Assembly (NCBI RefSeq): GCF_024362405.1
Contig: NZ_CP101454.1
Location: forward strand, 1,984,001 to 2,048,000
DNA length: 64,000 bases
Reading direction: 5' to 3'
From: Halorarius litoreus
Lineage (GTDB): Archaea > Halobacteriota > Halobacteria > Halobacteriales > Haloarculaceae
Positions 45,345 to 53,130 of the stretch are shown here, piece by piece; the stretch's first letter is position 1, and the number at the start of each line of letters is the position of its first letter. Under the pieces are notes generated by a model, which saw nothing but the letters and a program-made list of their open reading frames with translations, was not told the DNA's origin and did not search any database. Made by a program: the position numbers and the translations under genes.

Positions 45345-46402
45345 GTCTTCAGTCCCGAGCCCGTGAGCGGGACGACCACGTCGGCGTCGGCGTCGAGGAC
45401 GCCCCGTTCCCGATAGGCGTCCAGCGCCGCGGGTGCGACCGCACAGGTCGGCTCGGTGTAGAACCCACCTCGGTGCAAGCGGCCGAGCGCCTCCTCGACC
45501 GCTTCGGCGTCGAGTGCGATGGCGTCGCCCCCCGTGGCGTCGATGGCGCCGAGAAGTTGCTGTTTGCGGGCGGGTTGGCGAATCTGGATGCCGTCGGCCG
45601 CGTCGTTGTCGCCGGCCGCGGCCTCGGGGCCGTGCAGTTCCTCGACGATGGGCGCGTAGCCCGCCGCCTGCGCACCCAGCAACCGGGGCATCGCGTCGGT
45701 CCAGCCCGCCTCTTTCAGCGCGCTGAACCCCCGATACGCACCCAGAAACAGCGTGCCGTGGCCGAGGGGTGTGACGACCGCGTCGGGCACCGACCAGTCG
45801 CGCTGGGCGGCGACCTCCATCGCGAACGTCGCAGTCCCGGCGAAGAAGGCGGGGTTCCACGCGTGGGAGGCGTACCACCCGTCCCCCGCCTCGACCGCGT
45901 CGATACAGGCGTCGGTCACCGCCTGTCGTGAGCCTTCGACGCGGACGACCTCGGCGCCCGAGCGCTCGATGGCCCGCAGTTTCGAGTCCTTGACCGACGC
46001 GGGGACGTAGATGCTGGCGTCGATGCCAGCACGGGCCGCGTAGGTGGCGATGGCTGCACCGGCGTTCCCCGAGGAGTCTTCGACCACGTGCTCGACGCCG
46101 AGCCCGGCGGCACGCGAGAGCGTCGTCGTCGCGCCGCGGTCCTTGAAACTCCCCGACGGGAACACGTACTCCAGTTTGAACTGGCAGTCCCAGTCGGGAG
46201 CGGCGACGAGCGGCGAGAACCCCTCCCCGAGGCTCACTTCGCGGTCTACGGGGAGGAAGTCGTCGAACGCCCAGAGGCCGTCGCGGGCGTCGACGTCGGG
46301 TGGGCCGGCAGGGCGTGGCGGCTCGGCGAAGTCGAGCGGTCCGCCGCAGGAACAGCGCCAGCGGTCCGCGTACTCGCGACCGCAGACGGAGCAGACGAGC
46401 AT
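45341..46402 (-). CDS. Threonine synthase-like PLP enzyme with N-terminal zinc ribbon
   Basis: A 353-residue fold-type II PLP enzyme. It begins MLVCSVCGREYADRWRCSC, a four-Cys zinc ribbon found in archaeal threonine synthases. The PLP lysine is in GSFKDRGATTT (about residue 88), followed by EDSSGNAGAAIATYAARAG and a late PLTGSG phosphate-binding motif. It would convert O-phosphohomoserine to threonine, but similar paralogs may act on other substrates. There is a 41-bp gap to the NUDIX-like gene upstream. Confidence 0.9.
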   Translation of the reverse strand: MLVCSVCGREYADRWRCSCGGPLDFAEPPRPAGPPDVDARDGLWAFDDFLPVDREVSLGEGFSPLVAAPDWDCQFKLEYVFPSGSFKDRGATTTLSRAAGLGVEHVVEDSSGNAGAAIATYAARAGIDASIYVPASVKDSKLRAIERSGAEVVRVEGSRQAVTDACIDAVEAGDGWYASHAWNPAFFAGTATFAMEVAAQRDWSVPDAVVTPLGHGTLFLGAYRGFSALKEAGWTDAMPRLLGAQAAGYAPIVEELHGPEAAAGDNDAADGIQIRQPARKQQLLGAIDATGGDAIALDAEAVEEALGRLHRGGFYTEPTCAVAPAALDAYRERGVLDADADVVVPLTGSGLKT

Positions 46403-46443
46403 GGCGGCTGGTCGCGGCGTGCCGCCATGTCGGTGTCGGTCGC

Positions 46444-46986
46444 CTACCGGAACAGCGCGGCGTCGTCGCGGACGACGCCTTCCACATCCGACGGGAGGGC
46501 GTCGACCCAGTCGACCTCCGCGGTGCCGTCACAGCCGACGGTCGGCTCAGCGGCGACGGGGTCGCCCGTCACCGGCTCGGCTCGCACGACGACGTGATGG
46601 ACGGTGACCCGTCCGTCTCCGCCGTCTTCGTGGTAGTCGATGCGGCGGACACGCTCGACCGTCTCGAGGTCGCTGGTCCAGCCGGTGAGTCCATCGACGA
46701 CCTCGTGGGCGCGGTCGGCCCAGTCGCCGTCGCGAACGGACACGGCCGGGAGCGTCCAGCCGTGGGTGCCGTCGTCCATCAGCAGGAGCGCGCCAGCCTC
46801 GTTCGTGAGGCCCACGACGACCCAGCCGTCCACCGCCGTGAGCTCCGCACGGAGGTCGTCGAAGTCGTCGGCGTCTATCTCCTTGGTCTGGGTCTCGGTG
46901 TCGACTGCGGGGTCGTCGAAGAGCGTTTCGGGGTCGGCGGGAATCTCTCTCGTCGGTGCGTCGGGATGGGCGGGTTCGTTGGACAT
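46444..46986 (-). CDS. NUDIX-like protein with degenerate Nudix box
   Basis: A 180-residue protein. Residues 1-45 are acidic (DFDDLRAELTAVDGWVVVGL marks the domain start). The rest is NUDIX-like, with GWTLPAVSVRDGDWADRAHE where the Nudix box GX5EX7REUXEEXGU should lie. The catalytic Glu residues REUXEE are largely missing, so hydrolysis of a nucleoside diphosphate is doubtful. The start at 46986 is chosen over one seven codons earlier on general length grounds; either is possible. Confidence 0.72.
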   Translation of the reverse strand: MSNEPAHPDAPTREIPADPETLFDDPAVDTETQTKEIDADDFDDLRAELTAVDGWVVVGLTNEAGALLLMDDGTHGWTLPAVSVRDGDWADRAHEVVDGLTGWTSDLETVERVRRIDYHEDGGDGRVTVHHVVVRAEPVTGDPVAAEPTVGCDGTAEVDWVDALPSDVEGVVRDDAALFR

Positions 46987-47345
46987 GGGTGCGTGTTCGA
47001 GATACATCGGTCGGAGGGAGTGCGTCAGCGGGAGGTGTCGCTACGTGGGGGAACTTGCCTGTCTCGGCGGCGCCCACGTTCGGCCTCGCGAGCGCCGTAG
47101 CTACCCGTTCTGGAAACTGATAGAAAAAGCCGACGATTTTATTTCGTCTATTTTCTCTTGTATAATAATTTGTCCGGCGGGGATAAAAGCGTTCGGGTGG
47201 GGCGGCTCGAATTGGGGGCTCGACGACCGGTGTGCCCCACCTGACCGTTCCGATGTCGTGCCGCGAGCGACCGACGGGAGCGAGCGGTAGCGTCCGCGGA
47301 CTGACGCGGCCGACCGGAGGGAGGCCGCGGCAGGAGCTGGTGCTA
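46987..47345. other. Intergenic region with AT-rich patch
   Basis: The gap contains an AT-rich segment at about 47120-47180 (TTTTATTTCG, TTGTATAATAATTTG) that could be a promoter on either strand. CCGCGAGCGACCG plus GGGAGCGAGCGG lies at 47261-47287; a near-identical block is found at 61352-61378, in each case just upstream (on the plus strand) of a three-stem repeat. No coding frame was seen. Confidence 0.5.
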
Positions 47346-47468
47346 TTTTTCCGCAAGTATTTGCCGTTATCGGACCGCGGCGCGGTCCGATAGCCCGTCG
47401 GATTCCAGCGGAATCCGACGACGGGGGGCTGAGCGCGCCTCCGGCGCGCGAAGCCCCTCGCGGAAAAA
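47346..47468. repeat. Three-stem dispersed repeat, copy 1
   Basis: The element is bounded by inverted 9-mers TTTTTCCGC (47346-47354) and GCGGAAAAA (47460-47468). Inside are stem A (TATCGGACCGC 47368-47378 with 47382-47392), stem B (CGTCGGATTCC 47396-47406 with 47410-47420) and a GC-rich stem C (about 47422-47458). It begins 5 bp after the stop of the desuccinylase-like gene on the minus strand. A homologous copy is at 61406-61518. Confidence 0.8.
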
Positions 47469-47473
47469 GTTCG

Positions 47474-48430
47474 TTAGTAGCGATCGATGTCTGTCCCGAC
47501 CGAGCAGACGTACTCGCCGGTCGCCACCTGCGGCAATCGCCGAGTGCGCCAGAACACGCCGTTCGAGTCGGCGGTGACTTCGGCTTTCACGTCGCCGAAG
47601 GTGCTCCGCACCTCGAACAGGGTGTCGCCCCGCTCGACCTCCTCGCCGAGGTCCTTCTGGAAGACGGCGAGCCCGCCGGCGGGCGAGCCGTACTGTTCGA
47701 AGCTGGTGGCACGAACCTGGGTCTCGGGCTCCACCGCACCGTCGAGGAAGCCGTAGTGGGTGAGGACGTTCATGATGCCCTGGACGCCCAGCCGAATCGA
47801 CTCTTCGTCCCAGCCGACGGCGCCGCCGAGTTCGGGGTCGACCGTGGGAATGCCCTCATCGGGGGCTGCGCGGGCGAGCTGGCCGTCCGGGCCTTTCTGA
47901 TCGAGGATGTAGCCGCAGCCGAACACCTTCGCGAGTTCGAGACACTCGCGGTGGAGCCGGTGACGGTGGCCACAGCGGACGCGCGTCTCGTTTATCATCC
48001 GGCTCGTCGACCCCTGGTGGAGGTCGAGCACGAAGTCGGCGCGGGTCGCCGCGTCGAACGTGGCCGCGGCGATGCGTTCGCTCGCAGTGCCGTTCTCGTC
48101 GCCGGGGTACGCCCGGTTGAGTTTCGTGTCGTCGATGGGGTTGCGGTGCTCCGCAACCTGATAGCCGTACCAGTTGACGATGCCGACCACGAGAATCGTC
48201 CCCGAGAGCTCCGCAGGGTCGATACGTGGGACGAACCGCTGGACGACGCCGAGTCCGTTGAGTTCGTCGCCGTCAGAGACCGCCTGCACGTAGAGGGTCT
48301 TCCCGTCCTCGGTGCCGTTGATGACGCAGACGGGGAGAGAGACCTCGGAGCCGTCGCGGGCCTCGCCGACCGGCAGCCGACCCACGGCTCGCTCGCCGGG
48401 GGCCGCACTCGCCGTTCCGAGGGTTGTCAT
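47474..48430 (-). CDS. Succinylglutamate desuccinylase/aspartoacylase family protein
   Basis: A 318-residue zinc-carboxypeptidase-like protein of the AstE/AspA family. Landmarks are NWYGYQVAEHRNPIDDTKLNRA (split by the substrate loop), DFVLDLHQGS with the zinc-binding His, and a C-terminal beta-domain (VERGDTLFEVRSTFGDV). The usual first zinc motif HGDE reads SDGDELNG, so the His is replaced by Asp. The substrate (an N-acyl amino acid) is not known. The gene ends at 47474, immediately followed by a three-stem repeat that may form the transcript 3' end. Confidence 0.85.
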   Translation of the reverse strand: MTTLGTASAAPGERAVGRLPVGEARDGSEVSLPVCVINGTEDGKTLYVQAVSDGDELNGLGVVQRFVPRIDPAELSGTILVVGIVNWYGYQVAEHRNPIDDTKLNRAYPGDENGTASERIAAATFDAATRADFVLDLHQGSTSRMINETRVRCGHRHRLHRECLELAKVFGCGYILDQKGPDGQLARAAPDEGIPTVDPELGGAVGWDEESIRLGVQGIMNVLTHYGFLDGAVEPETQVRATSFEQYGSPAGGLAVFQKDLGEEVERGDTLFEVRSTFGDVKAEVTADSNGVFWRTRRLPQVATGEYVCSVGTDIDRY

Positions 48431-48512
48431 TACTCCAACGGAGCAACCCACGCGCTTTAAGCTACTGATACCTGCTGAGATTTCCGGCGGTGCCGGCTAG
48501 CGGTTTCCCCCG

Positions 48513-49964
48513 CTAGCTGGCGACACCAGCCAGGACGCCACCCGTCCGCACGAAGAAGTAGAAGACGAACAGCACCGCGAGCACCCACTGCCCCGCGGAG
48601 ACCTCGTCGTACTCACCGAGCGCCGCCTTCACGATGGGGTACGAGATGATACCGGCCGCGATCCCGTACGCGATGGAGAACGTGAACGGCATCACGAGGA
48701 TGGTGAGGCCCGCCGGGACCGCGAACGCGAGGTTGTCCCACGCGATCTCGGCGACGTTCGTGAGCATGATGAGCCCCACGACGACGAGCACGAGGTGGGA
48801 GGCGTACGTCGGCACCGCCGCCGCCAGTGGCACGACGGCCAGCGACAGCAGGAAGAAGACGCCGATGACGAGCGCCGTCATCCCGGTGCGACCGCCCTCC
48901 TCGACGCCGGTCGCCGACTCGATGTACGTCGTGACGGTCGAGGTGCCGAGCATTCCTCCCACAGTGGTCCCGATTGCGTCGGCCATCAGCGGCTTGTCCA
49001 TGTCCGGGAGGTTACCGTCCTCGTCGAGGAAGCCCGCGATCTGCGAGACGCCCGTGAGCGTCCCGGCCGTGTCGAAGAAGTCCACGAAGAAGAACGTGAA
49101 CACGATGAGCGCGAAGCTGAAGGGCTCGACCTGCTGGAGCCCCTCGATGAACGCGCCCGCGAGCGGCGCGATGTTGTAGCTCGTCGCGTCGTAGGTGATG
49201 GGGACGTTCGGTGCGATAACGACGCTCGACTTGATGGACGCGCCGGCCTGGTTTGCGGCCTCGACCGCCGGCTGGCCAGAGAAGCCCAGCGCGCTCGCGG
49301 CGTAGCCTGCAATCGAGGTGAGGATGACCCCGATGATGATCGCCCCACGGGTCCCACGGGCGTAGAGCGCCAGCGTGACGAACAGCCCGACCACCGAGAG
49401 GATGGCGATGGGGTCGCTCGCGAACACCGGGCTGAACGTGATGAACGTCGCGGGGTCGCCCGCGACGACGCGCATCTCTTCGAGCCCGATGATGGCGAGG
49501 AACAGCCCGATACCCGCCCCGACCGAGAGCTTGACGGGTTCGGGGAACAGCCGGATGATGGCCTCCCGCGCCCCGACGGCGGTGAGGAGGATGAAGATGA
49601 TCCCCTCGACGACGACGGCGGCGAGCGCCGTCTGCCACGGGATGCCGAGTCCCAGGACGACCGTGAACGCGAAGAACGCGTTCAGGCCGAGCCCGGGTGC
49701 CTGTCCGAACGGTCTGTTGGCGTAGAGCGCCATCACGAGCGTCGCGACCGCCGCGGCGATGAGCGTGACGACCGCGATCATCTGGAACGTGCGCGCGTCC
49801 GAGACGCCCTCTATCTGGATCGCTGCGGACAGGATGGCCGGGTTCACCACGACGATGTAGCTCATCGTCAGGAACGTCGTGATGCCCGCGATTACTTCCG
49901 TCCGCAGGTCGGTATCGTGTGCGTCGAAGCCGAAGAAGTCGGCCAGCGTATCAGTAACTGCCAT
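48513..49964 (-). CDS. NCS2/AzgA-type nucleobase permease
   Basis: A 483-residue permease with about 12-14 helices. It begins MAVTDTLADFFGFDAHDTDL and has EVIAGITTFLTMSYIVVVNP, AzgA-like; GLNAFFAFTVV follows, then SVGAGIGLFLAIIGLEEMRV and FFVDFFDTAGTLTGV. The AzgA branch imports adenine, hypoxanthine or guanine with protons. The neighbour upstream on the same strand, with a phosphoribosyltransferase domain, supports a purine salvage role. A palindrome lies 60-75 bp upstream of the start, next to AT-rich DNA. Confidence 0.93.
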   Translation of the reverse strand: MAVTDTLADFFGFDAHDTDLRTEVIAGITTFLTMSYIVVVNPAILSAAIQIEGVSDARTFQMIAVVTLIAAAVATLVMALYANRPFGQAPGLGLNAFFAFTVVLGLGIPWQTALAAVVVEGIIFILLTAVGAREAIIRLFPEPVKLSVGAGIGLFLAIIGLEEMRVVAGDPATFITFSPVFASDPIAILSVVGLFVTLALYARGTRGAIIIGVILTSIAGYAASALGFSGQPAVEAANQAGASIKSSVVIAPNVPITYDATSYNIAPLAGAFIEGLQQVEPFSFALIVFTFFFVDFFDTAGTLTGVSQIAGFLDEDGNLPDMDKPLMADAIGTTVGGMLGTSTVTTYIESATGVEEGGRTGMTALVIGVFFLLSLAVVPLAAAVPTYASHLVLVVVGLIMLTNVAEIAWDNLAFAVPAGLTILVMPFTFSIAYGIAAGIISYPIVKAALGEYDEVSAGQWVLAVLFVFYFFVRTGGVLAGVAS

Positions 49965-50023
49965 GTTGCACGTCTGAGCACACCGAAGAGTCGAAAGTTA
50001 AGTATTTTCCTCTCATTAAACGG

Positions 50024-50039
50024 TGTTCGTACACGAACA
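50024..50039. promoter_or_regulatory. Palindromic operator candidate upstream of purine permease
   Basis: TGTTCGT-AC-ACGAACA has 7-bp arms and a 2-bp spacer, 60-75 bp upstream of the permease start. On the minus strand GGAAAATACTTAAC (about 49997-50010) follows as the likely TATA region. The site is well placed for control by the HTH-PRTase encoded next to it. Confidence 0.6.
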
Positions 50040-50069
50040 TGTACAAATCCAGTGCCGAGTAGGCCGAGC

Positions 50070-50783
50070 TTACTCGAGTCTCGTCAGCGCACCGACAGGC
50101 GCGTCGACGCGCTGTTCGGCCCGGCGCATCCCCTCGTCGCCGACGCCGATGAGCGCGAACACGCCGCCGACCTCCGCACCGGCGCGCTCGGCGATGTCCA
50201 AGAGGAGTTCCTGCGTCTCGCCCGAGCGGATGAGGTCGTCGACCACCAGGACGGTGTCACCGGTGTCGATGGCCCGCGCGGGGAGGTAGTAGGTGAGTTC
50301 GATGCCCGATTCGAGCCGCTGGCGTGACTCGATGAACTCCTCGACGGCCGTCTCCTTCGACTTCTTGGCGTAGGCGACCGTCGCCCCGAAGTGGCTCGCC
50401 ATCGCCGCCGCGAGCGTGATGCCGTCGGTCGCTGCCGTCAACACGACGTCGGGGCGCTCGAACGCGAACGCCTCGGCGGCGACGGGCGCCACGAGGTCCA
50501 GGAGTGCCTGGTCGAACACGACCTGCGAGTTGTCGACGTAGCCGTCGCGGTCGAGCTGGATGCGTGCGGCGAGCTCCTCGGCGAGCATCTCGCGGCCCAC
50601 CCCGCCGACCACGTCCTTCGCGCGCTCGACGCCGGGGAGGACGTGCCCGTTCACGTAGCGGTTCAGGTCCCCCGCGGGGAGGCCGGTCTCGGCGGCGAGT
50701 TCGTCGTAGGTCCGCGTCTCCTTCAGCGTCCGCAGGACGTCGACCGCCTGCAGCTGGAGGGCGGCCTTCTCCGCTCTGTTCAT
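50070..50783 (-). CDS. HTH-phosphoribosyltransferase regulator
   Basis: A 237-residue two-domain protein. Residues 1-60 carry a helix-turn-helix (TYDELAAETGLPAGDLNRYVN); the rest is a type I phosphoribosyltransferase fold whose PRPP loop is VLVVDDLIRSGETQ. Such fusions (for example GfcR of haloarchaea, PurR of bacteria) use the PRTase fold to sense a nucleotide or PRPP. The gene is 105 bp from the NCS2 permease and 80 bp from pyrE, so regulation of nucleobase uptake is likely. Start codons at 50789 and 50783 are both possible. Confidence 0.85.
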   Translation of the reverse strand: MNRAEKAALQLQAVDVLRTLKETRTYDELAAETGLPAGDLNRYVNGHVLPGVERAKDVVGGVGREMLAEELAARIQLDRDGYVDNSQVVFDQALLDLVAPVAAEAFAFERPDVVLTAATDGITLAAAMASHFGATVAYAKKSKETAVEEFIESRQRLESGIELTYYLPARAIDTGDTVLVVDDLIRSGETQELLLDIAERAGAEVGGVFALIGVGDEGMRRAEQRVDAPVGALTRLE

Positions 50784-50863
50784 ATCCACAGTTGCGTAGG
50801 TGTGCGACTATGGGGGTTTCGGTCCGCCACGCACAGCAAGTAATCACGAGCGTGGATACTCCG

Positions 50864-51385
50864 TCAGCGGTCGGCCAGCAGCTCGGAGGCCGTCAGCAAC
50901 GACTCGAGCTCCACGTCGATGTCGGCGAGGTTCTCGCGGCCACCCTCCTCGCGGTCGACGACGACGAGCACCCGGTTCACGACTACGCCCGCCTCCCGGA
51001 GCGCCTCGACCGCGTCGACGGCGGACTGCCCGGTCGTCGCGATGTCCTCTAAGACGACGACCTCTTCGCCCTGCTCGAACTGCCCCTCGATGCGCTTGGC
51101 CGTGCCGTACTCCTTCGCCTTCTTCCGGACGATGACGTACGGGTTGCCCGTGGCGACGCTCGTCGCCGCGACGAGCGGCACCGCACCGAGCGCGACGCCT
51201 GCGAGCTTGGTGTCACCGACGCGCTCGGCGAAGGCATCGGCGATGAGTTCCAGACAGCGCGGGTTCGTCTCGAACAGGTACTTGTCGACGTAGTACTCGG
51301 AGGTGCCGCCGTGCGAGAGCTCGAACTCCCCGAACTTGACGGCGTCCGCGTCTTTGAGAGCCGCGATGAGTTCCGCGTCGGTCAT
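50864..51385 (-). CDS. pyrE: Orotate phosphoribosyltransferase
   Basis: A 173-residue PyrE that makes OMP from orotate and PRPP in pyrimidine synthesis. The order [26 protein letters not shown]-like (here [14 protein letters not shown]), [10 protein letters not shown] and the PRPP loop [14 protein letters not shown] is complete. The Lys residues of RKKAKEYG serve the OPRT reaction. The ATG at 51385 matches the family; frames running beyond it are spurious. It is the functional-type PyrE rather than the HTH-bearing neighbour. Confidence 0.94.
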   Translation of the reverse strand: MTDAELIAALKDADAVKFGEFELSHGGTSEYYVDKYLFETNPRCLELIADAFAERVGDTKLAGVALGAVPLVAATSVATGNPYVIVRKKAKEYGTAKRIEGQFEQGEEVVVLEDIATTGQSAVDAVEALREAGVVVNRVLVVVDREEGGRENLADIDVELESLLTASELLADR

Positions 51386-51590
51386 GCGCGAGGCTCCGCG
51401 AGCGCCGATGTTAAACGGCCCGGTGCGCGTCGGCCACCCGTCCGCGCGGCGAGACTTGCCACTGGTGTCCGAGTGTTTTGTTCCACCTCTCGAAAACGTA
51501 CGTTCGGTCGCAGTTGTCGTTTTCCCCTCCGAATTGTTCCGTCCAGACGAGAGCAGTGTTCGACAACGATAGATTCCGGAGTGGTACGGC

Positions 51591-52455
51591 ATGAGCGAGT
51601 GGGTGCCGACGACCTGCGTGCGGTGTGCAGTCGGCTGTGGCCACCTCCAGCGTGGCGTCGAAGAGGGGTACGGGCTGGCCGCCGTTCGCGGGGACGCGAC
51701 CCACCCGACGAACAACGGACTCGCGTGCCAGCGGGGCATCAACGAGACCTCGGACCCCGACGGCGAGTGGCTGACGCGCCCTCTGGTCAGGCGTGACGGC
51801 GACCTCCACCCGACGACGTGGGACGTGGCGCTCGACGTGGTCGAGACGGCGCTCCGGGACTCGCTCGCCGAGACCCGCGATTTGGTCGCGGTGCTCGGGA
51901 GCGGCCAGCAGACGAACGAGGCCGCCTACCTCCTCGGGAAACTCGCCCGCGGCGGCTTCGGAACGCGCCACTACGACGCCAACACGACGCTCTGTATGGC
52001 GAGCGCCGTCACCGCCTACTACGACGCGTTCGGGAGCGACGCGCCGCCGCCGACGTACGACGACATCCCCGAAGCCGAGAGCCACGTCATCTGGGGGGCG
52101 AACCCGTCGGCCGCTCACCCGGTGATGTACCGCTGGATCACCCAGAGCGCCCTCGAGGGGACGTTCATCGTCGTCGACCCGGTGGCGACCGACACGGCGC
52201 TCGACGCGGACCGCCACGTCGCGCCCACACCCGGAACGGACCTCCAGCTCGCCCGGGCGGTGCTCGCCCGGTGCGTCGAGACCGACGGCATCGACCGCGA
52301 GTTCGTGAAGGCACACACCACGGGGTTCGACGACCTCGTCGCCGACCTTCCGGACCCCGAGGCCGCCGCCGACGAAGCCGGCGTCTCGATGGCGGACGTG
52401 GACGCGCTCGCCGCGGCGCTCGACGACCCAACCCTGCTGTACTGCTCCAGTTCCG
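51591..52455 (+). pseudogene. nasA-like molybdopterin oxidoreductase, N-terminal fragment
   Basis: About 285 residues match the N-terminus of assimilatory nitrate reductase or formate dehydrogenase: the 4Fe-4S motif [12 protein letters not shown] with CQRG, then [29 protein letters not shown] and WGANPSAAHPVM. Family members usually run to about 650-750 residues; here identity stops near TLLYCSS (about 52440-52460) and the frame ends at 52511 in sequence antisense to an Lrp gene. The C-terminal cofactor domains are gone, so nitrate reduction is not possible. It stands in a nitrogen-control region. Confidence 0.82.
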
Positions 52456-52462
52456 TCGCCGA

Positions 52463-52792
52463 GCCGAAGGTCCCGACCGCAAGGAGGGTCCACTTGCCGG
52501 TCACCTCGTAGACGGTCCGGAACCGCTCGGCGTCGCGGAGGCGGTCGGCAACCGCGTCGACGGCGTCGTCGCGCATCTGGAGGCGAAACACCGCCGTCGT
52601 CCCGTAGCCCGCCCGCTCGTAGTCGACGACCGCGGTGTAGCCCTCGACGACGCCTCGCTCCTCCATCGCCTTGAGTCGGTTGCGGACGGTCGTCCCCGGG
52701 ATGCCGGTGGCGTCGGCGATCTCCAGCAGCTCGGCGCGGGCGTCCGACTGGAGCGCCGCGACGATGCGCGCGTCGGTGTCGTCGACGGTCAC
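52463..52792 (-). pseudogene. Lrp/AsnC regulator, N-terminal fragment
   Basis: The first 110 residues are a good Lrp/AsnC protein: TDARIVAALQSDARAELLEI, the HTH TGIPGTTVRNRLKAMEERG and a RAM-domain start ending KWTLLAVGTFG. After this the frame continues to 52115 with low-complexity Ser/Ala/Arg sequence that is simply the complement of the nasA fragment. About 40-50 residues of RAM domain are missing, so ligand sensing and oligomerisation should be lost, although DNA binding might survive. Its promoter carries the shared 46-bp nitrogen element. Confidence 0.82.
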
Positions 52793-52933
52793 GCGCGCTC
52801 ACCCGGACGGGTGTCCGGTTCGAACCTCGAACGCACTACGAACGTACTCCGATTCACGTGCGAGCGTGATGAGGTTCCAATATATGGGTCTGTCGTTAAA
52901 ATTATCGAGTATATGGTCTCTTGTGATGACGTC

Positions 52934-52979
52934 CGTCCAGAATTACCCACGGTATTACGGATATAAGGTCGTTCTTCGT
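52934..52979 (-). promoter_or_regulatory. 46-bp nitrogen-gene upstream element, copy 1
   Basis: The right-hand 27 bp (52953-52979: TATTACGGATATAAGG then TCGTTCTTCGT, plus strand) are identical in all three copies. It ends 142 bp from the lrp fragment start, and 46-48 bp above a likely TATA sequence (CCAATATATGGG, 52877-52888). It also has an 11-bp inverted repeat arm CGTCCAGAATT with AATTCTGGACG at 53006-53016. Confidence 0.8.
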
Positions 52980-53130
52980 GGCGAAACCCCGCGAATACTC
53001 GCCTGAATTCTGGACGCTCGTCAACCGCCGTTCGCGGGAGATCCGGGGGCGAACGCTCGCGCGCGGACTCGGGAGCGAGGGCTGTCGCTCGCGAGCGTGA
53101 GGTCGAACGAGAAGAGGCGGGGTGGCTAGT

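Noticed and set aside
52115-52462. C-terminal tail of the Lrp fragment as a true domain
   Set aside because: It is the reverse complement of the nasA-like gene and has low-complexity Ser/Ala/Arg composition.
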